Shown piece after piece: positions 6,560 through 14,369 of a stretch of DNA of 41,996 bases. The notes beneath the pieces were generated by a model that made no database searches, had not been told where the DNA came from, and saw nothing but the letters and a program-made list of their open reading frames with translations. The translations under genes and the position numbers were made by a program. The stretch is from Burkholderiales bacterium (GTDB lineage: Bacteria; Pseudomonadota; Gammaproteobacteria; Burkholderiales; SG8-41): contig JAHCAG010000024.1 in assembly GCA_019635015.1 (NCBI GenBank), forward strand, positions 1 through 41,996, in the 5' to 3' direction. The stretch's first letter is position 1. The number at the start of each line of letters is the position of its first letter.

Positions 6560-7597
6560 ATGATTGATCTGCGCACCGATACCGTTACCCGACCCACTCC
6601 TGAAATGCTCGCCACCATGCAGCAGGCCACCCAGGGCGACGACTCCCGCGATGGCGATCCGACGGTAATGCGCCTCGAAGCGCTCTCCGCCGAACGCACC
6701 GGCAAGGAAGCCGGCCTCTACATGCCCAGCGGCACGATGACCAACCTGGTCGCGGTGCTTGCGCACACCTCGCGTGCCGGCGAGGTGCTGCTGGAGAGCG
6801 GCGCGCACATGCTCAACACCGAACTGGGCGGCCTGTCGGCGGTGGCCGGCGTGTACTACAAGGCGATCCCCGGCACACGAGGCGCAATGGACGAGGATCT
6901 GCTGCGCGAAGCGCTGCGGCCGATGACCCGCAACAACTTCGGCACCGCTCTGATCTGCATGGAAACCACGCACAACGGTGCCGGCGGCGCCGTGCTGCCG
7001 CTGGCGCACATGCAGCGGGTGTACGCGCTGGCGCAGGAACGCGGCATCCCCGTGCATACCGATGGCGCGCGTCTGTTCAACGCGGCGACCGCGCTCGGCG
7101 TGTCCGCCGCGGAAATCGCGCGCCACAGCGACTCGGTCTGTTTCTGCGTGTCGAAAGGCCTGTCGGCGCCGGTCGGCTCGGTGCTCTGCGGCCCGCGGGA
7201 TTTCATCGAGCGTGCCCGTGCCTTCCGGCGCATGGTCGGCGGCAACATGCGCCAGGCCGGTTCCATCGCCGCTGCCGGCATCGTCGCGCTGGAAACAATG
7301 GTCGGGCGGTTGAAGGACGATCATGCGACGGCAAAAAAACTTGCGGCGGGGCTCCACGCGGTCGATGCCGAACTCACCGATCCGGCCGGTGTCGAGACCA
7401 ACATCGTGCGTGTGAACGTCGGCCACAGCGGCCGCAGTGCGGCGCAATGGTCGGAGGATTTCAGGACGCGCGGGATTGCCGTCAGCCCGGCCGGTCCGCG
7501 GTCACTGCGTTTTGTCACCCATCGTCATATCGGCAATGCCGAGGTGGATGCGGCCATCGCCGCCTGCGCCGCAATCCGGCAGTCGCGGCGGGGTTGA
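6560..7597 (+). CDS. ltaE: Low-specificity L-threonine aldolase
   Basis: A 345-residue PLP enzyme of fold type I that cleaves L-threonine/allo-threonine to glycine and acetaldehyde. The start (MIDLRTDTVTRPTPEM) is typical. The active site shows SGTMTN (phosphate binding), H83 stacking position in SGAHMLNTE, D168 in HTDGARLFNAA and the Schiff-base lysine K199 in CVSKGLSAPVGS. The usual GDDVYGEDPT is here GDDSRDGDPT. Length is normal. It converges with the DUF302 gene 15 nt away, and no clear terminator separates them. Confidence 0.93.
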   Translation: MIDLRTDTVTRPTPEMLATMQQATQGDDSRDGDPTVMRLEALSAERTGKEAGLYMPSGTMTNLVAVLAHTSRAGEVLLESGAHMLNTELGGLSAVAGVYYKAIPGTRGAMDEDLLREALRPMTRNNFGTALICMETTHNGAGGAVLPLAHMQRVYALAQERGIPVHTDGARLFNAATALGVSAAEIARHSDSVCFCVSKGLSAPVGSVLCGPRDFIERARAFRRMVGGNMRQAGSIAAAGIVALETMVGRLKDDHATAKKLAAGLHAVDAELTDPAGVETNIVRVNVGHSGRSAAQWSEDFRTRGIAVSPAGPRSLRFVTHRHIGNAEVDAAIAACAAIRQSRRG

Positions 7598-7612
7598 ACG
7601 CGGCTGCTGCGC

Positions 7613-8083
7613 CTACTGCGCAGCCTCGGCCACCAGGTCGGACAGCAGTTTTTCGACCGCCCGCAGCGAGGGCGCCGAAGCGCTGCCCGCCGCGGCCAGC
7701 GGCGGGCGATACGACAGGTAGACCACGCCCGGCGACTTGGGCAGCGTGTACACCGCAATCGCGTAGGGACAGTACGCGATGTTGTGCGGATCGGCTTCCA
7801 TGGTGTCGCGCGAAAGGCGCGCGCTGCAGAACTCGAACACTTCGGCATTGCCGTAAATGCGCCGCTGACTTCCGAGATCGCGGCCGGTGCGTTCCAGCAT
7901 GTCGCCGACTTTCGCGGTGTAGTTGATCACCAGTCCGCGGTTTTCCAGCGCCATCACGACCCGTTCACGAACATCGGCGTAGCTGCCCTTGACCGTGCGC
8001 AATTGCACTGCAGGCGACGCCGCCTCCACCACACTGGCTGCAAGCAGCAAGGTGGCTGCAAACCATCCATGGCTTATCCGCAT
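7613..8083 (-). CDS. Secreted DUF302-domain protein
   Basis: A 156-residue protein with a signal peptide (MRISHGWFAATLLLAASVVEA) and a DUF302-like core: a strand with AVQLRTVKGSYADVRERVVMALENRGLVINY, then MLERTGRDLG, FEFCSARLS and YCPYAIAVYTLP. DUF302 proteins are small and periplasmic or cytoplasmic, of unproven role. ATG 8083 has AAGGGAG upstream, which decides the start. The gene stands alone, transcribed from the AT-rich gap at 8084-8378. Confidence 0.75.
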   Translation of the reverse strand: MRISHGWFAATLLLAASVVEAASPAVQLRTVKGSYADVRERVVMALENRGLVINYTAKVGDMLERTGRDLGSQRRIYGNAEVFEFCSARLSRDTMEADPHNIAYCPYAIAVYTLPKSPGVVYLSYRPPLAAAGSASAPSLRAVEKLLSDLVAEAAQ

Positions 8084-8182
8084 CGTTGTCTCCCTTCCGG
8101 ATCGGGGTATTCCCGCGCCCAGTGTAAGGCCTTTTGGGCCGGCGCTGTAGCGCGGTCCGGCGTGTTGCGGGAGGTCCGGGAG

Positions 8183-8236
8183 AATTTTTTTTTATTGCTA
8201 TAACTATATGATTATAAATTATATTTTTTTAATCAT
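8183..8236. other. Extremely AT-rich island between the DUF302 and histone-like genes
   Basis: The gene-free stretch 8084-8378 is mostly normal GC, but 8183-8236 is almost entirely A/T, with runs of nine and seven T and a 7-bp inverted repeat ATGATTA/TAATCAT (8208-8214 and 8230-8236). It lies upstream of the DUF302 gene and downstream of the H1-like gene (both minus strand), so it probably carries the DUF302 promoter and could attract AT-binding nucleoid proteins. No exact promoter hexamers are claimed. Confidence 0.5.
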
Positions 8237-8378
8237 CCGGGTGCGATGGCAATACCGTGCCTTGCCCCGGTCGGAGGGATTGGGTATCTTTAGCGCCCTG
8301 CTGTCTGCGGTTGCGAACCGCCTCCCGCGACGGGCACCGGACTACTCCCGAGACCGGTTCCGCCGCAAGGCGCCAGTG

Positions 8379-8717
8379 TCAGGGCTTGCTTCCCATCGGG
8401 AACGGCCACGCGCCTGGGATCGCAACCGGACGTGGCGCCATCGGCGCCGGCTCCGGAGTCCTCCGGGTTGCCGGTTTCGAGACCGCCACGCGCTTTTGGA
8501 CTGCAGGCTTTTTCTTGACTGCTTTTTTCTTCGCCGGCTTTCGAGCCGGCTTTTTTTTGCCTGCGGCGGCGCTTTTCCCTTTTTTCGCGGACGCAGCCTT
8601 GCGGCTTGCGCCCTTCTTCGCCACCGCCTTCCGCACGACCTTCTTCTTCAGCACTTTTTTCTTTGCTGATTTTTTTGCAACTTTTTTCTTTGCCGCCTTT
8701 TTCTTCGCTTTCGCCAT
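8379..8717 (-). CDS. Histone H1-like lysine/alanine-rich protein
   Basis: A 112-residue very basic protein. Residues 1-75 are repeats of the type AKKK, KKVAKKSAKKK and KKPARKPAKKK, resembling the C-terminal tail of eukaryotic H1 and bacterial H1-like proteins (Bordetella, Chlamydia Hc types). A Pro-rich end follows (TPEPAPMAPRPVAIPGAWPF). It likely binds DNA non-specifically in the nucleoid. ATG 8717 has GGAGG at good spacing; the longer upstream frame is not convincing. Composition, not homology to a fold, supports the call, and the repeats probably vary in number between strains. Confidence 0.75.
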   Translation of the reverse strand: MAKAKKKAAKKKVAKKSAKKKVLKKKVVRKAVAKKGASRKAASAKKGKSAAAGKKKPARKPAKKKAVKKKPAVQKRVAVSKPATRRTPEPAPMAPRPVAIPGAWPFPMGSKP

Positions 8718-8831
8718 AGGAACCTCCGTCATGTCTGCCCAACGCGCGCGGCTCCGTACAGAGTTTTCGCGCCTGCCGGCGCGCCAGCTGCAACGCGCCC
8801 CCTCCACACCCAACAAACCTCCATCCGCCTG

Positions 8832-9137
8832 CTAGTGCAGCGCCGCCCCCGCCTTGTTCGCCAGATCGCGGTAAAGCAGGTCGGGATCGACGCGGATGCC
8901 ACCGCTCCAGGTCAGCACGTTCGACACCGGATCAAAGGCCACCCGGCGGAACAGCGCCGCATCGGACAGAACCTCGAGCGCGGTTCCCCCGACAAGGTCG
9001 CCGAGATAAACGTGCCCTTCGAGGCCATCGTCAAAACGCAGCCAGAGCGTGCAGTTGTCCTCTGCGCGCAGTTCGGTGACCGTGTGCAGGTTGAGCCTGC
9101 GGCTGCGGTAACGCCGGAACTTCAGACTGAGTGCCAA
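8832..9137 (-). CDS. DUF2442-family small protein
   Basis: About 101 residues. The order VTELRAEDNCTLWLRFDDGLEGHVYLGDLVGG, then LFRRVAFDPVSNVLTWSGGIRVDPDLLY is the DUF2442 pattern, a small beta-rich domain often found near or inside toxin-antitoxin-type loci; no partner toxin is seen here. The frame is closed upstream by a TGA, so the start is TTG 9137 or a later codon; GAGGTG lies just upstream. It sits between the H1-like gene and nrdB, co-directional with both. Confidence 0.7.
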   Translation of the reverse strand: MALSLKFRRYRSRRLNLHTVTELRAEDNCTLWLRFDDGLEGHVYLGDLVGGTALEVLSDAALFRRVAFDPVSNVLTWSGGIRVDPDLLYRDLANKAGAALH

Positions 9138-9182
9138 GGATTCACCTCTTCATCGAGTTGAACAACGGAACCGCAGAAGAAA

Positions 9183-9230
9183 CCGGCGGCGCCGCCCTGC
9201 GGGACGATCCGCAGGGCCGTGCGCCGCCGG
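9183..9230 (-). terminator. Large two-tier stem-loop downstream of nrdB
   Basis: Outer arms CCGGCGGCGC (9183-9192) and GCGCCGCCGG (9221-9230), inner arms CCCTGCGG and CCGCAGGG (9195-9202 and 9209-9216), loop of 6 nt. On the minus strand it is followed by a short pyrimidine-rich GGTTTCTTCT, so it may end or stabilise the nrdAB message. The T-run is weak. Confidence 0.55.
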
Positions 9231-9328
9231 CCGGGTTGCTGCATCAGCACAGGATTCCGTTTCGCGGAATCCGCGTGTTTACTCGCATGGCCGGTGTCTG
9301 CCTCCACAGGTTCGCATGACGTCGCCGC

Positions 9329-10447
9329 TCAGTCCCAGGAGAGGGCGCCGCCGGTCTGGTACTCGATGACACGGGTCTCGAAGAAATTGCGTTCCTTTTT
9401 CAGGTCGATCATTTCCGCCATCCACGGGAAGGGATTGGTCACGCCCTCAAACAGCACTTCCAGACCGATCTGCTGGGCACGGCGGTTGGCGATGAAGCGC
9501 AGGTATTCCTTGAACATCGCGGCATTGAGGCCAAGCACGCCGCGTGGCATGGTGTCCTCGGCATATTTGTATTCGAGCTCGACACCCTTGTGGAACAGCC
9601 CGCGCAGCTCTTCGCGGAATTCCGCGGTCCACAGGTGCGGATTTTCCATCTTGATGGTGTTGATCAGGTCGATGCCGAAATTGCAGTGCATCGACTCGTC
9701 GCGCAGGATGTACTGGTACTGCTCGGCGGCGCCGGTCATCTTGTTCTGGCGGCCCAGCGCAAGGATCTGCGCGAAACCGACGTAGAAGAACAGCCCTTCC
9801 ATCAGGCAGGCAAAGACAATCAGGCTTTTCAGCAGCTTCTGGTCGTTCTCCGGAGTGCCGGTCTTGAAGGACGGATTGGTCAGCACGTCGATGAAGGGGA
9901 TCAGGAACTCGTCCTTGGCCCGGATCGACGACACCTCGTGATAGGCATTGAATATCTCGCCTTCGTTCAACCCCAGGCTTTCGACGATGTACTGGTAGGC
10001 ATGGGTGTGGATCGCCTCCTCGAAGGCCTGGCGCAGCAGGTACTGGCGGCACTCCGGCGCGGTGATGTGGCGGTAGGTGCCGAGCACAATGTTGTTGGCC
10101 GCGAGCGAGTCGGCGGTGACGAAGAAGCCGAGGTTGCGCTTGACGATGCGGCGCTCGTCCTCGGTCAGCCCGTTGGGGTTTTTCCACAGTTCGATGTCGC
10201 GGCTCATCTGGATTTCCTGCGGCATCCAGTGGTTCGCGCAGGCCGAGAGGTACTTGTCCCAGGCCCATTTGTACTTGAAGGGCACCAGCTGGTTGACGTC
10301 GGTCTGGCCGTTGATGATGCGTTTGTCGGCGACGTTGACGCGCCGCAGCTGCTCCTCGGCCGGAGCCTGTGGCGGCGCACGGTCCGCCATCACCGGTTGT
10401 TTTGCCAGGCCCGCTCCCGCGGCCGCCGAGTCTTCAAATTGCAGCAT
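9329..10447 (-). CDS. nrdB: Ribonucleoside-diphosphate reductase, beta subunit (class Ia)
   Basis: A 372-residue R2 subunit that holds the diiron-tyrosyl radical cofactor for NDP reduction. All metal ligands and the radical Tyr are visible with E. coli spacing: D113, E144, H147, Y151 (EAIHTHAY), E217 (CLMEGLFF), E251 and H254 (RDESMH). The C-terminal tail ends in [11 protein letters not shown] and would dock on NrdA. An N-terminal extension of about 30 Ala/Pro-rich residues is unlike E. coli. ATG 10447 has AGGAGA at good spacing. It follows nrdA after 171 nt in which I see no gene. Confidence 0.96.
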   Translation of the reverse strand: MLQFEDSAAAGAGLAKQPVMADRAPPQAPAEEQLRRVNVADKRIINGQTDVNQLVPFKYKWAWDKYLSACANHWMPQEIQMSRDIELWKNPNGLTEDERRIVKRNLGFFVTADSLAANNIVLGTYRHITAPECRQYLLRQAFEEAIHTHAYQYIVESLGLNEGEIFNAYHEVSSIRAKDEFLIPFIDVLTNPSFKTGTPENDQKLLKSLIVFACLMEGLFFYVGFAQILALGRQNKMTGAAEQYQYILRDESMHCNFGIDLINTIKMENPHLWTAEFREELRGLFHKGVELEYKYAEDTMPRGVLGLNAAMFKEYLRFIANRRAQQIGLEVLFEGVTNPFPWMAEMIDLKKERNFFETRVIEYQTGGALSWD

Positions 10448-10618
10448 CTTCAGTCTCCTTTATTGGCGTTGTGGGTGGACACCTTCCGGTGCATGCGGCT
10501 CTTTGTTGCTGTTGTCGGTGAACCACTGCCGCACCGGTGAAGCAAACCCTGATCCAACAACTGCTGTTCAATATTCCGTTTAAACCAAGTCCCTGATTCC
10601 TGCGCTGCCGAACTGCGC

Positions 10619-13477
10619 TTACTGGCAGGCCTCGCACTCCGGATCTAGTATCGAGCACACCTTGGGCTGTTCCTCGGCCAGGCCGCCGTCCGCCGGCACC
10701 GCGTTGAGCTGCCCCGCCTTGGAGGTTGATTTCTCCGTCGAGGTCGCACCCAGCGTGCGCAGGTAGTAAGTGGTCTTCAGGCCGCGCAGCCAGGCCAGCT
10801 TGTAGGTGTCATCGAGTTTCTTGCCCGATGCCCCTGCCATGTAGATGTTCAGCGACTGCGACTGGTCGATCCACTTCTGCCGGCGCGCCGCGCATTCGAC
10901 CAGCCAGCTGGCGTCGATCTCAAAGGCGGTGGCGTAGAGGCTGCGCACGTCCGGCGGCACGCGGTCAATCTTCTCCAGCGAACCGTCGAAGTATTTGAGG
11001 TCGGCAATCATCACCTCGTCCCACAGGTTGAGCTTCTTCAGGTCGCGCACGAGGAACTCGTTGACCACCGTGAATTCGCCCGACAGGTTCGATTTGACAT
11101 AGAGGTTCTGGTAAGTCGGCTCGATGCACTGCGACAGACCGGTGATGTTGGCGATGGTGGCGGTGGGAGCGATCGCGATGCAGTTCGAATTGCGGATGCC
11201 GACGCGCTGGATGCGGCTGCGCAGGGCCTCCCAGTCGAGCTTCGTCGACATGTCGCATTCAACATAACCGCCGCGCTCCTCGGCCAGCAGCTTCAGCGAA
11301 TCCAGCGGCAGGATGCCGCGATCCCACAGCGAACCCTTGAAGGTCGAGTACGGGCCGCGTTCTTCCGCGAGATCTGAAGAAGCCGAATAGGCGGTGTAGG
11401 TCACCTGCTCCATCGAGCGGTCGGCAAATTCCACCGCCGCCGGGGAGCCATAGGGAATGCGCAGCATGTGCAGACAGTCCTGGAAGCCCATGATGCCGAG
11501 GCCGACCGGGCGGTGCTTGAAGTTTGAGTTGCGCGCCTTGTTGACGTTGTAGAAGTTGAGGTCGATCACGTTGTCGAGCATGCGCATGCCGGTGGCCACC
11601 GTGCGCTTCAGCTTCTCCATGTCGAGGAGTCCGGTGGACAGGTCCAGGTGCGCCGGCATGTTGACCGACGCCAGGTTGCACACGGCGATTTCGTCGGGGC
11701 CGGTATTCAGCGTGATTTCGGTGCACAGGTTGGAGCTGTGAACGACGCCGACGTGCTGTTGCGGCGAGCGCAGGTTGCAGGGATCCTTGAAAGTGATCCA
11801 CGGGTGCCCGGTCTCGAACAGCATGGTCAGCATCTTGCGCCACAGCTGGTTCGCCTGAACCTTCTTGTAGAGCTTCATCTCGCCCCGATCACACATTGCT
11901 TCGTATTCGACATAGGCCTTTTCGAAGGCCTTGCCGAATTTCTCGTGCAGGTCGGGTACGTCCGACGGCGAGAACAGGGTCCATTCACCGCCCTCCATAA
12001 CGCGCTTCATGAACAGGTCCGGAATCCAGTTCGAGGTGTTCATGTCGTGGGTGCGGCGGCGGTCATCACCGGTGTTCTTGCGCAGCTCGAGGAATTCCTC
12101 GATGTCGAGGTGCCAGGTTTCGAGGTAGGAACACACTGCGCCCTTGCGTTTGCCGCCCTGGTTGACCGCCACGGCCGTGTCGTTGACGACCTTCAGGAAG
12201 GGCACCACGCCCTGCGACTTGCCGTTGGTGCCCTTGATGTAGGCGCCGAGCGCGCGCACCGGGGTCCAGTCATTGCCGATGCCGCCGGCATATTTCTGCA
12301 GCATCGCGTTTTCCTTGATGGCTTCGTAGATGCCGTCGAGATCGTCGGATACCGTGGTCAGGTAGCAGCTGGCGAGCTGCGAGCGGCGCGTGCCGGAATT
12401 GAACAGCGTCGGGGTCGAGCTCATCAGGTCGAAACTCGACAGCACGTTGTAGAACTCGATCGCGCGCGCTTCGCGCTGGCCTTCCGGCTCGTTCAGCGCA
12501 AGGCCCATCGCCACGCGCATGAAGAACACCTGCGGCAGCTCGATGCGCCGGCCTTCGATGTGCAGGAAATAGCGGTCATACAGGATCTGCAGGCCGAGAT
12601 AGGCAAACTTGAGGTCGCGCTGGTGATCGAGCGCGGCGCCCAGCGCCTTCATGTCGTAATGTCCCAGGCGTTCGTCCAGCAGCTCGGCCTTGATGCCCTT
12701 CTCGATGAACTCCGGCAGGTAGGCGGCGTAACGCGTAGCCATCTCTTCCTGCGTCACTTCCTCGCCCAGCGTCTCCAGGCGCATCGTGTGCATCAGCAGG
12801 CGCGCGGTCACGTAGCTGTAGCCGGGATCCTGCTCGATCAGGCCGCGCGCGGCGAGGATCAGCGATTTGCGGACCTCCTCGATGGGCACGCCGTCATAGA
12901 GATCGCGCTGCATGGCGTCGAGGATCGGCTGCGCGCTGACATCACGACCGAGTCCGGCGCAGGCGCTTTCGACCAGCGCCGTGATGCGCGCCACATCGAG
13001 AGGACGCGTGATACCGCCGTCGGTGACATTGACCACGTTCCCGCGCTGCGCGGCAACCGCCGGTTGCGCCTCGCGCTGGCGCGCCCGCTCGCGGGCACGC
13101 TCTTCCCGGTAGAGCACATAGGCGCGGGCCACATGGTGCTCGCCCATCCGCATCAGCGCGAGTTCCACCTGGTCCTGGATGTCTTCGATATGGAAGGTGC
13201 CGCCCGAGGGCTGGCGCCGCATCAGCGCGCCGACGACGTTTTCAGTCAGCGCGGTCACCTGCTCGCGCACCCGCGCCGAGGCAGCACCCTGCCCGCCGTT
13301 GACCGCAATGAAAGCCTTGGTCATCGCAATCGCGATCTTGGCCGGCTCGAAACCGACCACCGAACCGTTGCGGCGGATGATCCTGTACTGGGCGTAAACC
13401 GCCTCCCGTTGCGCTTCCTCTGCGGGCGCGGCTTGCGGAACGCTGCGGGATTGGGCGGATTCTGCGGCGACTTGCAT
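10619..13477 (-). CDS. nrdA: Ribonucleoside-diphosphate reductase, alpha subunit (class Ia), two ATP-cone regions
   Basis: A 952-residue catalytic R1 subunit. A canonical ATP-cone comes first (about 31-125: RRNGSVVGFEPAKIAIAMTKAF, then HIEDIQDQVE). A second, cone-like region follows (about 150-235: ITRPLDVARITALVESA..., YDGVPIEEVRKSLI), aligning with the single cone of E. coli. Redox cysteines are C371 and C600, thiyl-radical C585 is in SNLCTEI (C371 to C585 = 214 residues, as E. coli C225 to C439), and the radical-relay YY is in LKTTYYLRTL. The tail ends in a CEAC pair for thioredoxin reduction. Start ATG 13477 follows AAGGAG. The promoter and NrdR-type boxes are at 13544-13609. Two cones suggest allosteric control at the N-terminus. 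Confidence 0.96.
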   Translation of the reverse strand: MQVAAESAQSRSVPQAAPAEEAQREAVYAQYRIIRRNGSVVGFEPAKIAIAMTKAFIAVNGGQGAASARVREQVTALTENVVGALMRRQPSGGTFHIEDIQDQVELALMRMGEHHVARAYVLYREERARERARQREAQPAVAAQRGNVVNVTDGGITRPLDVARITALVESACAGLGRDVSAQPILDAMQRDLYDGVPIEEVRKSLILAARGLIEQDPGYSYVTARLLMHTMRLETLGEEVTQEEMATRYAAYLPEFIEKGIKAELLDERLGHYDMKALGAALDHQRDLKFAYLGLQILYDRYFLHIEGRRIELPQVFFMRVAMGLALNEPEGQREARAIEFYNVLSSFDLMSSTPTLFNSGTRRSQLASCYLTTVSDDLDGIYEAIKENAMLQKYAGGIGNDWTPVRALGAYIKGTNGKSQGVVPFLKVVNDTAVAVNQGGKRKGAVCSYLETWHLDIEEFLELRKNTGDDRRRTHDMNTSNWIPDLFMKRVMEGGEWTLFSPSDVPDLHEKFGKAFEKAYVEYEAMCDRGEMKLYKKVQANQLWRKMLTMLFETGHPWITFKDPCNLRSPQQHVGVVHSSNLCTEITLNTGPDEIAVCNLASVNMPAHLDLSTGLLDMEKLKRTVATGMRMLDNVIDLNFYNVNKARNSNFKHRPVGLGIMGFQDCLHMLRIPYGSPAAVEFADRSMEQVTYTAYSASSDLAEERGPYSTFKGSLWDRGILPLDSLKLLAEERGGYVECDMSTKLDWEALRSRIQRVGIRNSNCIAIAPTATIANITGLSQCIEPTYQNLYVKSNLSGEFTVVNEFLVRDLKKLNLWDEVMIADLKYFDGSLEKIDRVPPDVRSLYATAFEIDASWLVECAARRQKWIDQSQSLNIYMAGASGKKLDDTYKLAWLRGLKTTYYLRTLGATSTEKSTSKAGQLNAVPADGGLAEEQPKVCSILDPECEACQ

Positions 13478-13543
13478 ATCATTACTCCTTGATTTTTTTA
13501 GGTTTTATAACCCCCGGCAGCGTAAAAGCTCCCGGCCCGCCAA

Positions 13544-13587
13544 CCACAACATGTTGTGGTTCACGCATGAATTTCGCCCAATTCTAG
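13544..13587 (-). promoter_or_regulatory. NrdR operator pair upstream of nrdA
   Basis: A perfect 20-bp palindrome, AACCACAACATGTTGTGGTT, occupies 13542-13561; its central 16 bp (13544-13559) fit the NrdR box. A degenerate second box, CTAGA/ATTGG (13578-13587), overlaps the -10, 31 bp away centre to centre. NrdR is known to bind tandem boxes in front of RNR genes and repress them. No nrdR gene is in the window. Confidence 0.78.
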
Positions 13588-13609
13588 TAGCCGGGTTTTT
13601 AATCCGCAA
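13581..13609 (-). promoter_or_regulatory. Sigma-70 promoter of nrdA
   Basis: Minus-strand -35 TTGCGG (13604-13609), 17-bp spacer, -10 TAGAAT (13581-13586), about 100 bp before the start codon. The rest of the gene-free stretch 13478-13811 (beyond 13610) shows only an AT-rich patch and the hairpin at 13789-13813. Confidence 0.75.
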
Positions 13610-13788
13610 TAGCTTTTGACGCTTTTTTTAAAAGTTCTTGAGAAACAGCAGGAAGCGTCCATAAGCACCGGATTATTTGCACAAAAAATGGGCATGAAAG
13701 GCCGCTGGCCGGTGCCACGGCACGATTTTCGGGAGCGGAGCGGATCTGCGGGAAGCAGAGAGAACCGGCGATAGCCGGGATATGCCGG

Positions 13789-13813
13789 AAAAACAATATA
13801 ACTAATTGTTTTT
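13789..13813 (-). terminator. AT-rich stem-loop at the end of ampD
   Basis: AAAAACAAT (13789-13797) and ATTGTTTTT (13805-13813) form a 9-bp stem with a 7-nt loop. As minus-strand RNA it ends in a T-run and overlaps the ampD stop codon, fitting a weak intrinsic terminator before the nrdA promoter. Confidence 0.55.
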
Positions 13814-14360
13814 AAACTAAATTATTGCCGATTTCCAGGGAATAACGCTGCCAGTCAAATGACGGCCCGGGATCCGTCTTTCGTCCCGGCGCGATGTCAG
13901 AGTGACCGACGCGGGCGACGATGGGATAACGCCGCTGCAGCGCTGCGGTGAGCACGGCAAGACGCCGGTACTGCGCGTCGCTGAAGGGCAGGTCGTCCGA
14001 GCCTTCCAGCTCGATGCCGACCGAAAAGTCGTTGCAGCGTTCGCGTCCCCGCCACGACGATTGTCCGGCATGCCAGGCCCGTTTCGTGCAGGGCACGAAC
14101 TGCAGCAGCGCACCGTCCCGGCGTATGAAAAAATGTGCCGACACGTGCAGGGTGGCGATGCTTTCGTAATAAGGATGCGCCCGCGGATCCAGGCGGTTCA
14201 GGAACAGGTCGGTCACCGCGCCGCCGCCAAAGACACCCGGCGGCAGGCTGATGTTGTGGATGACCAGCAGTTCCACGGCCATGCCGGCCGGACGTTCATC
14301 ACAGTTCGGTGACGGGATGTATTCAGCCCCGTCGGCCAGCCCTTCAGCGTCGATGTTCAT
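13812..14360 (-). CDS. ampD: 1,6-anhydro-N-acetylmuramyl-L-alanine amidase AmpD
   Basis: A 182-residue cytoplasmic zinc amidase of peptidoglycan recycling; it removes the peptide from anhydro-muropeptides made by lytic transglycosylases. Zinc ligands fit H35 (LLVIHNISLPPG), H153 (VGHSDIAPGRKTDPG) and D163, with the catalytic Glu in GIELEG near 117-119. GAVTDLFLNRLDP and SAHFFIRRDG are typical. There is no signal peptide, consistent with the cytoplasmic form. It starts 9 nt after the pilR stop with a weak ribosome site, so it is probably read from the pilSR transcript. Confidence 0.94.
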   Translation of the reverse strand: MNIDAEGLADGAEYIPSPNCDERPAGMAVELLVIHNISLPPGVFGGGAVTDLFLNRLDPRAHPYYESIATLHVSAHFFIRRDGALLQFVPCTKRAWHAGQSSWRGRERCNDFSVGIELEGSDDLPFSDAQYRRLAVLTAALQRRYPIVARVGHSDIAPGRKTDPGPSFDWQRYSLEIGNNLV

Positions 14361-14369
14361 GCAGCAGGA

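Noticed and set aside
9122..9307. 61-codon minus-strand ORF between nrdB and the DUF2442 gene
   Set aside because: It runs through the large stem-loop at 9183-9230, matches nothing, and has no convincing ribosome site.
11648..13492. 614-codon plus-strand open frame across nrdA
   Set aside because: Shadow of nrdA, whose catalytic residues and length are fully accounted for.
13599..13796. 65-codon minus-strand ORF upstream of nrdA
   Set aside because: It overlaps the nrdA -35 element, has no family resemblance and lies in a promoter region.
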